Part shown: positions 15,574 to 24,118 of the stretch, in pieces
Numbering within the stretch: position 1 is the stretch's first letter
Layout: each line of letters starts with the position of its first letter
DNA from: Polaribacter sp.
GTDB lineage: Bacteria > Bacteroidota > Bacteroidia > Flavobacteriales > Flavobacteriaceae
DNA: 36,374 nt
Assembly: GCA_020631275.1 (NCBI GenBank)
Contig: JAHDHO010000007.1
Span: 1 to 36,374, forward strand
Direction: 5' to 3'
Program-made: the position numbers and the translations under genes
The notes under the pieces: generated by a model
Told to the model about the DNA's origin: nothing
Seen by the model: the letters and a program-made list of their open reading frames with translations, nothing else
The model's database searches: none

Positions 15574-15591
15574 CAATCTTGGGGGAGATTG
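15574..15591 (+). repeat. Small hairpin with a G-run loop in the 3' UTR of the YHS gene
   Basis: CAATCT (15574-15579) and AGATTG (15586-15591) enclose the loop TGGGGG. The terminator at 15610-15640 follows. The same kind of G-run loop appears twice in the candidate RNA at 35408-35509. Confidence 0.5.
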
Positions 15592-15609
15592 TGAATGTTG
15601 TTGATAAAA

Positions 15610-15640
15610 AAAAGAGCTGAATTTACAATTCAGCTCTTTT
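15610..15640. terminator. Strong bidirectional terminator between the YHS gene and tyrS
   Basis: A perfect 14-bp stem AAAAGAGCTGAATT / AATTCAGCTCTTTT with loop TAC lies between convergent genes; T and A runs flank it on both sides. Confidence 0.9.
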
Positions 15641-15659
15641 TTATTATAGGAAAGTAAAA

Positions 15660-16952
15660 TTACTCTACTTTTAGCAAATAGTACGTTTTTTTACCTCTTT
15701 GTAATAAAACATATTTATTTGCAATTAAGTCTTCTTTAGAAATTGTAAAGTCTTCTTTCACCTTTTCTTTATTAACAGAAACTGCATTCTCTTTTAAAGC
15801 TCTTCTTGCGTCTCCGTTAGATTTTAAAAAGTTTGTTTTTGCAGATAAAGCGGCAATCATATCTAACCCTTCTGCAACATCTTTTGCAGAAACAGTTGCT
15901 TGTGGTACACCATCAAAAACATCTAAAAACGTTTGTTCGTCTAAAGATTTTAAATCTGAAGCTGTAGATTTTCCGAATAAGATATTAGAAGCAGCAATTG
16001 CTTTTTCGTAATTTTCTTTTCCGTGAACTAAAGTGGTAACTTCTTCTCCTAAACGTTTTTGTAAAACACGTGCATGAGGTGCTTCTTTGTGTTCTTCAAT
16101 TAAAGAATTGATAGTTTCTTCATCTAAAAAAGTAAAAATTTTAATATATTTTTCTGCATCTTCATCAGAAGTATTTAACCAATATTGGTAAAATTTATAA
16201 GCAGAGGTTCTTTTTTCATCTAACCAAACATTTCCACCTTCAGATTTTCCGAATTTAGAACCATCAGATTTTGTAATTAACGGGCATGTAATTGCATACC
16301 CTTTTCCGTTACCAATTCTTCTAATTAATTCTGTACCCGTAGTAATATTTCCCCATTGATCAGAACCACCCATTTGAATAGTAGTTGCGTTTTCTTTAAA
16401 TAAATGTAAGAAATCATAACCTTGTACCATTTGGTAGGTAAACTCTGTAAAAGACATTCCGTCTTTAGACTCAGAACTAATTCTGTTTTTAACAGAATCT
16501 TTAGCCATCATGTAGTTAACAGTAATGTGTTTACCAATATCTCTAATAAAATCTAAGAAAGAAATGTCTTTCATCCAATCGTAGTTATTCACTAAGATTG
16601 CAGCATTTTTTGCATCAGATTCAAAATCTAAAAAATGACCTAATTGTCCTTTTACACATTCTTGATTATGACGCAATGTTTTTTCATCTAACAAATTACG
16701 TTCTGCAGATTTTCCTGAAGGATCTCCAATCATACCAGTTGCACCACCAACCAAAGCAATAGGTCTGTGTCCACATCTTTGATAATGAGCAAGTAACATA
16801 ATTGGTACTAAATTACCAATATGTAAAGAATCTGCAGTTGGATCAAAACCAACATAGGCACTTCTCATTTCTTCTAATAAATGTTCTTCAGTTCCTGGCA
16901 TGCTGTCGTGCAACATTCCTCTCCATTTTAATTCTTCAATAAAATTCTTCAT
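15660..16952 (-). CDS. tyrS: Tyrosyl-tRNA synthetase
   Basis: TyrS charges tRNA-Tyr with tyrosine. The 430-residue class I enzyme has the HIGH-type motif HIGN at residues 44-47, [10 protein letters not shown] at 73-82, tyrosine-binding segments YQMVQGYDF and [10 protein letters not shown], and the KMSKS-type loop KFGKS at 233-237. The C-terminal S4-like domain ends [13 protein letters not shown]. The length equals the bacterial enzyme (about 420-430). I chose the ATG at 16952, since the family starts [12 protein letters not shown]; a TTG in frame at 16976 lies in the promoter box. TATATTTG on the minus strand at 16981-16974 is its probable promoter, and it is divergent from the epimerase-like gene. 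Confidence 0.96.
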   Translation of the reverse strand: MKNFIEELKWRGMLHDSMPGTEEHLLEEMRSAYVGFDPTADSLHIGNLVPIMLLAHYQRCGHRPIALVGGATGMIGDPSGKSAERNLLDEKTLRHNQECVKGQLGHFLDFESDAKNAAILVNNYDWMKDISFLDFIRDIGKHITVNYMMAKDSVKNRISSESKDGMSFTEFTYQMVQGYDFLHLFKENATTIQMGGSDQWGNITTGTELIRRIGNGKGYAITCPLITKSDGSKFGKSEGGNVWLDEKRTSAYKFYQYWLNTSDEDAEKYIKIFTFLDEETINSLIEEHKEAPHARVLQKRLGEEVTTLVHGKENYEKAIAASNILFGKSTASDLKSLDEQTFLDVFDGVPQATVSAKDVAEGLDMIAALSAKTNFLKSNGDARRALKENAVSVNKEKVKEDFTISKEDLIANKYVLLQRGKKTYYLLKVE

Positions 16953-16973
16953 TGTATTCTGTTTATCAGTTGG

Positions 16974-16981
16974 CAAATATA
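16974..16981 (-). promoter_or_regulatory. TAnnTTTG box for tyrS
   Basis: On the minus strand TATATTTG lies 21 bases before the chosen ATG. No TTG at the normal -33 spacing was found. Confidence 0.55.
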
Positions 16982-17002
16982 ACTTTATCGAACAAAATAT
17001 AC

Positions 17003-17010
17003 TAAATTAG
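17003..17010 (+). promoter_or_regulatory. Degenerate -7 box immediately before the epimerase-like gene
   Basis: TAAATTAG differs from TAnnTTTG at one position and is followed by CAGTATG, exactly the spacing seen for TATTTTTGCAGTATG at 32002-32016. A transcript from it would have almost no leader. Confidence 0.4.
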
Positions 17011-17014
17011 CAGT

Positions 17015-18013
17015 ATGATTTTAGTAACCGGAGGAACAGGTTTAGTTGGTGCACATTTGTTATATCATTTAATTAAAAATGATGAAAAAATTAGGGCAAT
17101 TTATAGAACCGAAGAAAAGATAAAAGCTGTAGAAAAAGTTTTTTCTTATTACACAGATGATACTTCTTTAATTACTAAAATAGATTGGTTTAAGGCAGAT
17201 ATTACAGAGGTTCCGGCAATGATTCCTGCATTTAAAAATATCGAAAAAGTTTACCATTGTGCTGCGTTTATTTCTTTTAATCCGAAAGATTATAGAGAAA
17301 TGAGAAAAGTTAATATTCATGGTACTGCAATAATTGTAAATCTTGCCATAGACGCTAAAGTTAAAAAAATGTGTTTTGTGGGTTCTATTGCTTCTGTAGG
17401 TGACGCGTTAAATGGGCAATTGATTACAGAAGAAAATGAATGGAATAAAGAAGAAGATCATAGCGGTTATTCGATTACTAAATTTGGTGCAGAAATGGAA
17501 GTTTGGCGCGCAAGCCAAGAAGGTGTAGAGGTTGTTATTGTAAATCCTGGAGTAATTTTAGGAAGCGGATTTTGGTTTGCCGGTTCTGGTAAATTATTTA
17601 GCCAAGTTTATAACGGATTTAAATATTATACCGAAGGAATTACCGGATTTATTGGCGTTAAAGATGTTGTAAAAACCATGATGTTTTTAATGGATTCTAA
17701 TATTAAAAATGAACGTTTTATTTTAGTATCAGAAAATAAAACCTACAAAGAAGTTTTCTTTTTAATTGCAGATGCTTTTGGTAAAAAAAGACCGTCAATT
17801 AAAATAAAAAGATGGCAAATAGGTTTACTTTGGCGATTTGCGTCTTTACTATCTTTCTTTACAAAAAAAGAACCTTTATTAAGTAAATACTCAGCAAAAT
17901 CTGCACACGAAGTTTCTAAATATTCATCAGAAAAAATAGAAAAAGTAATAAATTTTCACTTTGATAAAGTAGGCGAAGTAATTAATAACGTTGTAAAAAA
18001 CTATACGAAGTAA
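17015..18013 (+). CDS. NAD-dependent epimerase/dehydratase family protein (extended SDR)
   Basis: The 332-residue protein begins MILVTGGTGLVGAHLLYHLI, with the extended-SDR GxxGxxG cofactor loop at residues 6-12. It has HCAAFISFNP, a catalytic Ser in FVGSIAS and YSITK supplying Tyr and Lys. VNPGVILGSG is typical of the dihydroflavonol-reductase-like/3-beta-HSD branch rather than sugar epimerases. The substrate is unknown. The C-terminal region is basic with a hydrophobic stretch (WRFASLLSFF). It is divergent from tyrS and converges on the DUF4296 gene with only 3 bp between the ends, with no terminator there. Confidence 0.88.
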   Translation: MILVTGGTGLVGAHLLYHLIKNDEKIRAIYRTEEKIKAVEKVFSYYTDDTSLITKIDWFKADITEVPAMIPAFKNIEKVYHCAAFISFNPKDYREMRKVNIHGTAIIVNLAIDAKVKKMCFVGSIASVGDALNGQLITEENEWNKEEDHSGYSITKFGAEMEVWRASQEGVEVVIVNPGVILGSGFWFAGSGKLFSQVYNGFKYYTEGITGFIGVKDVVKTMMFLMDSNIKNERFILVSENKTYKEVFFLIADAFGKKRPSIKIKRWQIGLLWRFASLLSFFTKKEPLLSKYSAKSAHEVSKYSSEKIEKVINFHFDKVGEVINNVVKNYTK

Positions 18014-18016
18014 AAT

Positions 18017-18493
18017 TTATTCTCGTGTTATAATTTCGTCTAGAACCTTACCAGTTGCTAAAGTGTCTAACTTACCAACCAGTTTTAAGCTATCTAATCT
18101 TTTTTGTGTATTTCTAATTTTATCTAAAGAATCTTTTCTGATAGAATCTAATTCAGTTTTTAGATCTTTAAAAACAGTATTTCTAGCTTCGATATTTTCT
18201 ACTGCATCTTCTAATATTTTTTGATACAAATCTATTTTAGACATATAGTAAAAATTACTTTTATCAAAACGGGTGCTATCAATTTTAAACTTGTTGTACA
18301 CAAGTGGCATGTAGTTGATGTTTTTTTCTGAGTTTTTGTTTTTAATAAATTTTGCACTTGTGGCAATCATCATTTCTTGTAATAAAAGACTCATAGTGTC
18401 TTTAGGAATAAGATCTTTAGGTTTCTCGAAAATAGTATTACTATTACAAGAAACTAAAAATAAAAATATAAGAATATAGCTAGCGTTTTTCAT
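18017..18493 (-). CDS. DUF4296 lipoprotein
   Basis: The 158-residue protein has a lipoprotein signal (FLFLVSC, Cys16) and a helical DUF4296 domain: KPKDLIPKDTMSLLLQEMM, then YNKFKIDSTRFDKSNFYYMSK, and a long charged coiled-coil-like tail (DLYQKILEDAVENIEARN onward). Function is unknown; the family is confined mainly to Bacteroidota and often follows the dihydroorotase gene, as here (2 bp after its stop). It is the last gene of the operon that starts at 21034. Confidence 0.85.
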   Translation of the reverse strand: MKNASYILIFLFLVSCNSNTIFEKPKDLIPKDTMSLLLQEMMIATSAKFIKNKNSEKNINYMPLVYNKFKIDSTRFDKSNFYYMSKIDLYQKILEDAVENIEARNTVFKDLKTELDSIRKDSLDKIRNTQKRLDSLKLVGKLDTLATGKVLDEIITRE

Positions 18494-18495
18494 GC

Positions 18496-19836
18496 TTATC
18501 TATTAAAAGTAATTCGTTTTCCTTTAATTGTATCATTAAAAACACCTTCATTATACATTAAATTACCGTTTACAAAGGTATGTGTTATAGTAGATGAAAA
18601 AGTTGTACCTTCAAAAGGAGACCAGCCACATTTGTATAAAATATTTTCTTTAGAAACAGTTTGCGGTTTATTTGCATCAATTAAAACTAAATCTGCATAA
18701 AAACCTTCTTTTATAAAACCTCTTTTTTCAATCTGAAATAATTTTGCAGGATTATGACTCATTTTTTCTACTGCTTTTTCAATAGAAATTACACCTTCTT
18801 TTACTTTTTCTAGAATTGCAGTAACAGCATGTTGCACTAATGGGCCGCCACTTGGTGCTTTTGTATAAACATTATCTTTTTCTTCTATAGTATGTGGTGC
18901 ATGGTCTGTTGCTAAAACATCAATTCTGTCGTCTAGTAAAGCTTTCCATAAACCTTGTCTGTCGTTTTCTGTTTTTACAGCCGGATTCCATTTAATGTGT
19001 GTTCCTTTTTCTTCGTAATCTTTATCAGAGAACCATAAATGATGTATACAAACTTCTGCAGTAATTTGCTTTTCTTCTAAAGGAATATCGTTTCTAAAAA
19101 GTTCTGTTTCTTTAGCAGTAGAAAGATGAAAAATATGCAATCTTGCTCCTGTTTTCTTTGCCAATTCTATGGCTTTAGATGAAGATAAATAACAAGCTTC
19201 TTCACTTCTAATAATTGGATGATATTTTACAGGAATATCATCGCCGTATTTATCTTTATATTCTTGTGTGTTTTTTCTAATGGTTGCTTCGTCTTCACAA
19301 TGCACAGAAATAATCATTTTTGTTGATGAAAAAATCTTTTCTAAAACAGCTTCATTATCTACCAACATATTTCCGGTAGAAGAACCTAAAAATAATTTAA
19401 TTCCGGCAACTTGTTTCGGGTCTGTTTTTAATAATTCGTCTAAATTATCGTTTGTACCACCAAACATAAAAGAGTAATTTGCATAAGAATCGTTGGCAGC
19501 AATTTTAAATTTATCTTCTAATAATTCTTGAGTTGTTGCCTGCGGTACGGTGTTTGGCATTTCTATAAAGGTTGTAATTCCGCCAGCAACTGCAGCTCTA
19601 CTTTCTGTGGCAATATTTGCTTTGTGTGTTAAACCGGGTTCTCTAAAATGTACTTGATCATCAATAAAACCAGGAATTAAATAGTTACCATCAGCATTAA
19701 TAACGGTAGTATTTTCAGGAGCCTTAATTTTTGCAGAAATTTCTTTTATAATTTCATTTTCAATTAAAACATCTCCTTTAAATGTTTTGTTTTCGTTAAC
19801 TATTGTTGCGTTTTTTATTAATGTTGATTTTGCCAT
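18496..19836 (-). CDS. pyrC: Dihydroorotase
   Basis: Dihydroorotase cyclises carbamoyl-aspartate in pyrimidine synthesis. The 446-residue amidohydrolase has DDQVHFREPGLTHK at residues 59-72, MPNTVPQ, the probable carboxylated lysine in GIKLFLGSSTGNM, metal histidines in SVHCEDE and HIFHLST, and the catalytic Asp in ATDHAPHT. The first position of the usual HxH metal motif is Gln61 here (DQVHF); this fits Bacteroidota enzymes as I remember them. The length fits the class I enzyme. It lies 7 bp after the GNAT gene and 2 bp before DUF4296. Confidence 0.94.
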   Translation of the reverse strand: MAKSTLIKNATIVNENKTFKGDVLIENEIIKEISAKIKAPENTTVINADGNYLIPGFIDDQVHFREPGLTHKANIATESRAAVAGGITTFIEMPNTVPQATTQELLEDKFKIAANDSYANYSFMFGGTNDNLDELLKTDPKQVAGIKLFLGSSTGNMLVDNEAVLEKIFSSTKMIISVHCEDEATIRKNTQEYKDKYGDDIPVKYHPIIRSEEACYLSSSKAIELAKKTGARLHIFHLSTAKETELFRNDIPLEEKQITAEVCIHHLWFSDKDYEEKGTHIKWNPAVKTENDRQGLWKALLDDRIDVLATDHAPHTIEEKDNVYTKAPSGGPLVQHAVTAILEKVKEGVISIEKAVEKMSHNPAKLFQIEKRGFIKEGFYADLVLIDANKPQTVSKENILYKCGWSPFEGTTFSSTITHTFVNGNLMYNEGVFNDTIKGKRITFNR

Positions 19837-19843
19837 TTTGTAC

Positions 19844-20305
19844 TTATATTTCTGTTCTCATGTTAACTAAACTTTTGGTAAAACCAAAACGTTCGTATGC
19901 TTTTATTGCTGCTTTGTTATTGCTATAAACATCTAACCTTAATTCGTTAGTATTATTTTGTTTTGCCCATTTTTTTAAGTTGGATAAAATTAGGCTGCTT
20001 ATTTTTTGACCCCTATATTTCTCTTTTACAAATATAAAACCAATATAACCGTGTGTAGAATTTTTATGATATACTTTTGATTTTTCTAATCTAACGTAAC
20101 CAGATGCTACAGGTATATCTTTTATTGTAGCTACTAGTAATTGTGTGTTTTCGTCAGAAATTAATTCTGGAATATTGTAATAAAATAATTTACCTTCGGC
20201 TAAAAAAGGATCTAAAGGTTTTTCTGCTTTAATGACACCTTGTTCAAATTCTAATAAAATTTGTAGGTCTTTTATATTTGCAGGCCTTATAGAAACTTGA
20301 TTCAT
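19844..20305 (-). CDS. GNAT-family N-acetyltransferase
   Basis: The 153-residue single-domain protein begins MNQVSIRPANIKDLQILLEF. It has the acetyl-CoA pyrophosphate-binding segment VKEKYRGQKISSLIL (R/Q-x-x-G-x-G/A type), then LRLDVYSNNKAAIKAYERFGF, the standard C-terminal acceptor region. The acceptor substrate is unknown. It is 6 bp after the GT2 gene and 7 bp before dihydroorotase, in one operon. This linkage may reflect shared growth-linked expression rather than a shared pathway. Confidence 0.9.
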   Translation of the reverse strand: MNQVSIRPANIKDLQILLEFEQGVIKAEKPLDPFLAEGKLFYYNIPELISDENTQLLVATIKDIPVASGYVRLEKSKVYHKNSTHGYIGFIFVKEKYRGQKISSLILSNLKKWAKQNNTNELRLDVYSNNKAAIKAYERFGFTKSLVNMRTEI

Positions 20306-20311
20306 TATAAC

Positions 20312-21034
20312 TTATTTAGGTAAACCTTTAAGTCTCATTTTTATAACACCAAAAAGAGCTTCCGAAATTATGTTTCCACTCATTTTAGAAGCGCCTAAAT
20401 CTCTATCAGTAAAAATTACAGAAACTTCTTTAATTTTAAATTTATGTTTCCAAGCTTTAAATTTCATTTCTATTTGAAAAGCGTAACCAACAAATTTGAT
20501 TTTGTCTAAATTTATTGTTTCTAACACTTTACGTTGCCAACATACAAAACCTGCTGTTGTATCAAAAACCGGAATTCTTGTTATAAAACGCACATATTTA
20601 GAAGCAAAATAAGATAATAACAATCGTTTCATATCCCAATTTACTACATTTACTTGGTTGTTTACGTATCTAGAACCAACAGAAACATTGCCTTCGTTAG
20701 ATAAACAAGCATTATATAAACGAACTAAATCTTTAGGATTGTGAGAAAAATCTGCATCCATCTCTATGATAAAATCATACTTTTTAGATAACGCCCATTT
20801 AAAACCATGAATATAAGCAGTACCCAAACCATTTTTACCTGTTCTATTTTCTATAAAAAGTTGATTAGGAAATTCTTTAATCAATCGTGTTACAATTGCT
20901 GATGTTCCGTCTGGAGAGTTGTCGTCTACCACTAGAACATGAAATTTTTTTTCTTGATTAAATACCGCTCTAATTATAGCTTCTATGTTTTCTTTTTCGT
21001 TGTACGTTGGAATGATAACAAGACAATCTGACAT
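20312..21034 (-). CDS. Polyprenol monophosphomannose synthase-like glycosyltransferase (GT2)
   Basis: The 240-residue GT-A enzyme resembles dolichol/polyprenol-phosphate mannose synthase: LVIIPTYNEKENIEAIIRAV at the N-terminus, VVDDNSPDGT, NRTGKNGLGTAYIHGF, and the metal-binding DAD in EMDADFSHNP, followed by SRY. It should transfer a sugar from GDP-mannose or another nucleotide sugar to polyprenyl phosphate on the inner face of the membrane. The protein lacks a C-terminal membrane domain, like the soluble DPM1 type. It is the first gene of the four-gene operon running to 18017. Confidence 0.9.
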   Translation of the reverse strand: MSDCLVIIPTYNEKENIEAIIRAVFNQEKKFHVLVVDDNSPDGTSAIVTRLIKEFPNQLFIENRTGKNGLGTAYIHGFKWALSKKYDFIIEMDADFSHNPKDLVRLYNACLSNEGNVSVGSRYVNNQVNVVNWDMKRLLLSYFASKYVRFITRIPVFDTTAGFVCWQRKVLETINLDKIKFVGYAFQIEMKFKAWKHKFKIKEVSVIFTDRDLGASKMSGNIISEALFGVIKMRLKGLPK

Positions 21035-21060
21035 ATATGAAATTTCATGTGGTAAGAATG

Positions 21061-21068
21061 CAAATATA
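21061..21068 (-). promoter_or_regulatory. TAnnTTTG box for the GT2-GNAT-pyrC-DUF4296 operon
   Basis: On the minus strand TATATTTG lies about 26 bases before the ATG at 21034. A 12-bp palindrome ATGAAATTTCAT (21037-21048) lies between them. Confidence 0.55.
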
Positions 21069-21082
21069 CATTTTTTAATTAC

Positions 21083-21090
21083 TAATTTTG
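21083..21090 (+). promoter_or_regulatory. TAnnTTTG box for the DUF4271-hemD operon
   Basis: TAATTTTG is 24 bases before the GTG at 21115. No -33 TTG was found at normal spacing. Confidence 0.55.
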
Positions 21091-21114
21091 TGTTAATATC
21101 TTATAAGAAAGAAA

Positions 21115-21756
21115 GTGCAAGCAGTAGAAAAAATAACAGAAAATACGAGTTGGATACCCATAGTTTTGGTTATTCTGTTTTCTGTAATAGCTGTTTTAAA
21201 AATTATTGACACTATAAAATTAAAAGGATATGTTTTTGCTATTTTTAATAAAGGTTTTGTAGAAGATGAAGTAGAAGAAGATACTTCTATTTTTAGTTAT
21301 TTTTATAGCCTTCTTTTTTTGTTTTTTATTACGGTTTTATCTTTAGCATTACATTTTATTATTTCGATTAAGCATCCCGATTTTACTAGTAGTTTTACAT
21401 CTTTTTTAAAAGTTTTTTTAATTGTATTGTGTTATTTTTCTGCTAAGAGAGTTTTAGAAAATGCCATCGCAAGTTTGTTTTTAATAAAAAAACATGTGCG
21501 TTACTACATGGTTTCTAAATTTGGCTTCCAATATTCTTTAAGCTTTATACTGCTAATAGGTTTTATTTTATTTCAATTCAGCCCTTTAAAGCCAACGAAT
21601 TTTTTATATTTTACAATAGCTTTATATCTTTTTAGATTAATATTTCTTGTTAGAAATAACAAAAACCTGATTTTTAGCGAGTTGTTTTATTTTATTTTGT
21701 ACATTTGCGCCTTCGAAATAGCACCGTTATTAACACTGTTTAAATTGATGCTTTAA
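21115..21756 (+). CDS. DUF4271 membrane protein
   Basis: The 213-residue protein has about six predicted membrane helices, starting with IPIVLVILFSVIAVLKII and including LFLFFITVLSLALHFII, YSLSFILLIGFILF and ILYICAFEIAPLLTLF. The start is a GTG at 21115; no early in-frame ATG exists, and the N-terminus (QAVEKITENTSW) matches the family pattern I remember. DUF4271 genes in Flavobacteriia are typically followed by a uroporphyrinogen-III synthase gene, as here after 18 bp, but the protein's function is not established. Confidence 0.85.
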   Translation: MQAVEKITENTSWIPIVLVILFSVIAVLKIIDTIKLKGYVFAIFNKGFVEDEVEEDTSIFSYFYSLLFLFFITVLSLALHFIISIKHPDFTSSFTSFLKVFLIVLCYFSAKRVLENAIASLFLIKKHVRYYMVSKFGFQYSLSFILLIGFILFQFSPLKPTNFLYFTIALYLFRLIFLVRNNKNLIFSELFYFILYICAFEIAPLLTLFKLML

Positions 21757-21774
21757 TTTAAAAAACGAAAGCGT

Positions 21775-22521
21775 ATGAAAGTGAAAACGATATTAGTATC
21801 GCAACCTGCACCTAAGACAGAAACTTCCCCATATTTTGACTTGTCTGATAAACAAAAAGTAAAGATTGATTTTAGATCTTTTATACATGTTGAAGGAATT
21901 CCTGTTAAAGAAGTTAGAAATCAAAAAATTGATTTTAAAGATTTTTCTGCAATAATTTTAACAAGTAGAAATGCTGTTGATTATTTCTTTAAAATTGCAG
22001 AAGAAATGCGTTTTAAAGTGCCAGATGATATGAAATATTTTTGTCAATCTGAAGCAGTTGCTTATTATTTACAGAAGTATGTAGTTTACAGAAAGCGTAA
22101 AATTTATGTTGGTAACAGAACTTTTCCTGATTTAATTAAGTTAATTAAGAAACATAAAACAGAAAGCTTTTTATTACCATCCTCAGATAAATTAAAGCCA
22201 TTAGTACCACAAGAATTAGATAATATTGGTGTAAAATGGAAACGTTTAGATTTGTACAGAACAGTTGTAAGTGATTTGTCTGATTTAGAAAATGTATTTT
22301 ACGATGTTTTAGTGTTTTTTAGTCCTTCTGGTATAGAATCTTTATTGCAGAATTTTCCAGACTTTAAACAGAACAACACAAGAATTGCAGCCTTTGGTAA
22401 CTCTACAGTAAGAGCAGTAACAGAAGCTGGTTTTAAATGTGATATAGAAGCACCGTCTCCAGAAACACCTTCTATGACGATGGCTTTAGATAAATATATT
22501 AAAAGTGTAAATAAGAAATAA
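21775..22521 (+). CDS. hemD: Uroporphyrinogen-III synthase
   Basis: HemD closes hydroxymethylbilane to uroporphyrinogen III in the haem pathway. The 248-residue protein has the two-domain HemD shape: KTILVSQPAPKTETSPYF in domain 1, FSAIILTSRNAVDYFF (the TSxNAV motif), a middle segment with FLLPSSDKLKPLVPQEL, and the second-half FSPSGIESLL and AFGNSTVRAVTEAGF. The sequence varies widely in this family, so the motifs plus length and the DUF4271 neighbour support the call. A strong terminator follows at 22543-22574. Confidence 0.9.
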   Translation: MKVKTILVSQPAPKTETSPYFDLSDKQKVKIDFRSFIHVEGIPVKEVRNQKIDFKDFSAIILTSRNAVDYFFKIAEEMRFKVPDDMKYFCQSEAVAYYLQKYVVYRKRKIYVGNRTFPDLIKLIKKHKTESFLLPSSDKLKPLVPQELDNIGVKWKRLDLYRTVVSDLSDLENVFYDVLVFFSPSGIESLLQNFPDFKQNNTRIAAFGNSTVRAVTEAGFKCDIEAPSPETPSMTMALDKYIKSVNKK

Positions 22522-22542
22522 TACACTATATTTTATAAATTA

Positions 22543-22574
22543 AAAAAAACCAAGCAAATTTGCTTGGTTTTTTT
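22543..22574. terminator. Bidirectional terminator between hemD and radA
   Basis: A perfect 32-bp palindrome centred between 22558 and 22559, with arms AAAAAAACCAAGCAAA and its complement, has T and A runs on the two sides. It lies between convergent genes. Confidence 0.92.
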
Positions 22575-22589
22575 GTTAATTACTTAGAA

Positions 22590-23951
22590 TTAAGCAAATA
22601 AAGTAGCAAATGCCTCTTCTATTTTGCCAACTAAAACAAGTCTTATAGAATGGTTTTTAGATGATATTTTATTGTATTTAGAAGCTACTAGTGTTTTATA
22701 ACCCAATTTTTCTGCTTCGGTAATTCTTTGATCTATTTTAGAAACAGGTCTTATTTCTCCTGCTAAACCAACTTCTGCAGCAAAACATACATTAGGATTG
22801 ATTGCAATATCTTGATTACTAGATAAAATTGCCGCTACAACAGCCAAATCTATTGCAGGATCATCTACATTTATTCCGCCAGTAATATTTAGAAAAACGT
22901 CTTTTGCACCTAATTTAAAACCTGCTCTTTTTTCTAACACAGCTAAAATCATGTGTAAACGTTTTAGATTGTAACCAGTGGTAGAGCGCTGTGGGGTACC
23001 GTAAACGGCTGTAGAAACTAAAGCTTGAATCTCTATCATTAACGGTCTAATTCCTTCTAAGGTCGATGCAATTGCAGTTCCGCTTAAATCTGCATCTTTT
23101 TTTGAAATTAGTATTTCAGACGGATTTGAGATTTCTCTCAATCCGTTAGATAACATTTCGTAAATTCCTAATTCTGATGTTGAACCAAACCTGTTTTTTT
23201 GGCTTCTTAAAATTCTGTATGTATGGTTTCTATCTCCTTCAAACTGTAAAACAACATCTACCATGTGTTCTAAAATTTTTGGTCCTGCAATATTTCCTTC
23301 TTTGTTAATATGACCAATTAATAAAACAGGAGTAGCGGTTTCTTTTGCAAATTTTATCAATTCTGCAGAAGTTTCTCTTATTTGAGAAATTGTACCCGGT
23401 GATGCCTCTATAGAGTTTGTATGTAATGTTTGTATAGAATCTATCACTAAAACATCTGGTTCTGTTTCTTCTATATTTTTAAAAATTTGTTGTGTGCTTG
23501 TTTCTGTTAAAATTAGACAGTTAGAGTTTTTTGCATCCAATCTTTCTGCTCTCATTTTTATTTGAGATTGACTTTCTTCTCCAGAAACATATAATACTTT
23601 TTGACTGATATTTAAAGCAACCTGTAATAATAATGTAGATTTACCAATACCAGGTTCTCCGCCTAAAAGTGTTACAGATCCTTTTACTAAGCCGCCACCT
23701 AAAACAGTATCTAATTCGTTGTTATTGGTAACTACTCTTTCTTCTGGATTTAAAACAATATCTGCAATCTTTAAAGGTTTGTTAACTGTTTGTTTTGCAG
23801 TTGTAGATTGTTTCCAAACGCGTTTTTCTTCTTTTTGAATTACTTCTTCTACAATAGTATTCCATTCTTTACAAGCGCCACATTGACCAACCCATTTTGC
23901 GTGTTGTGTGCCACAGTTTTGACAGAAAAATGTTGTTTTGGTTTTAGCCAT
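22590..23951 (-). CDS. radA: DNA repair protein RadA
   Basis: RadA is a RecA-like ATPase that helps branch migration and processing of recombination intermediates. The 453-residue protein has a four-cysteine zinc finger (Cys10, Cys13, Cys24, Cys27), the Walker A GGEPGIGKST at residues 97-106, the RadA-specific KNRFG at 252-256, and a C-terminal Lon-protease-like domain (ITGGINVDDPAIDLAV, FAAEVGLAGEIRPVSK). The catalytic Ser and Lys of Lon are not expected in RadA. It lies 167 bp after the flippase-like gene, with a structured element in the gap. Confidence 0.96.
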   Translation of the reverse strand: MAKTKTTFFCQNCGTQHAKWVGQCGACKEWNTIVEEVIQKEEKRVWKQSTTAKQTVNKPLKIADIVLNPEERVVTNNNELDTVLGGGLVKGSVTLLGGEPGIGKSTLLLQVALNISQKVLYVSGEESQSQIKMRAERLDAKNSNCLILTETSTQQIFKNIEETEPDVLVIDSIQTLHTNSIEASPGTISQIRETSAELIKFAKETATPVLLIGHINKEGNIAGPKILEHMVDVVLQFEGDRNHTYRILRSQKNRFGSTSELGIYEMLSNGLREISNPSEILISKKDADLSGTAIASTLEGIRPLMIEIQALVSTAVYGTPQRSTTGYNLKRLHMILAVLEKRAGFKLGAKDVFLNITGGINVDDPAIDLAVVAAILSSNQDIAINPNVCFAAEVGLAGEIRPVSKIDQRITEAEKLGYKTLVASKYNKISSKNHSIRLVLVGKIEEAFATLFA

Positions 23952-24031
23952 TTATTTTTTTGATAAAAAGTATTAAACAAGTAAAGTTACAAAGTAAAAT
24001 CTATTTTAGTAATGCAAATAGTAACCAAATA

Positions 24032-24097
24032 GTTGCGCTAGCGATTGAAACGGCATCCTTTTTGTTTTTCGCAAAAAGATATAGTGTAAAGCGCGAC
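24032..24097. ncRNA. Structured intergenic element, candidate RNA or repeat (strand uncertain)
   Basis: The plus strand folds into a closing stem GTTGCGCT (24032-24039) with AGCGCGAC (24090-24097), containing one G-U pair. Inside is a hairpin CTTTTTG (24058-24064) with CAAAAAG (24072-24078) and a 7-nt loop. The internal sequence GAAACGGCATCC and the downstream GATATAGTG resemble a short structured family I remember as frequent in flavobacterial intergenic regions, perhaps the Flavo-1 RNA motif; this is not verified. It is GC-rich against a very AT-rich background and lies between the 24119-25063 gene and radA on the minus strand. Confidence 0.5.
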
Positions 24098-24118
24098 CTT
24101 TAGGTAGCGCCAAAAAAA

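Noticed and set aside
21037-21048. 12-bp palindrome ATGAAATTTCAT before the GT2 gene
   Set aside because: Short A/T palindromes are expected by chance in this composition; it has no second copy and no clear position relative to the promoter.
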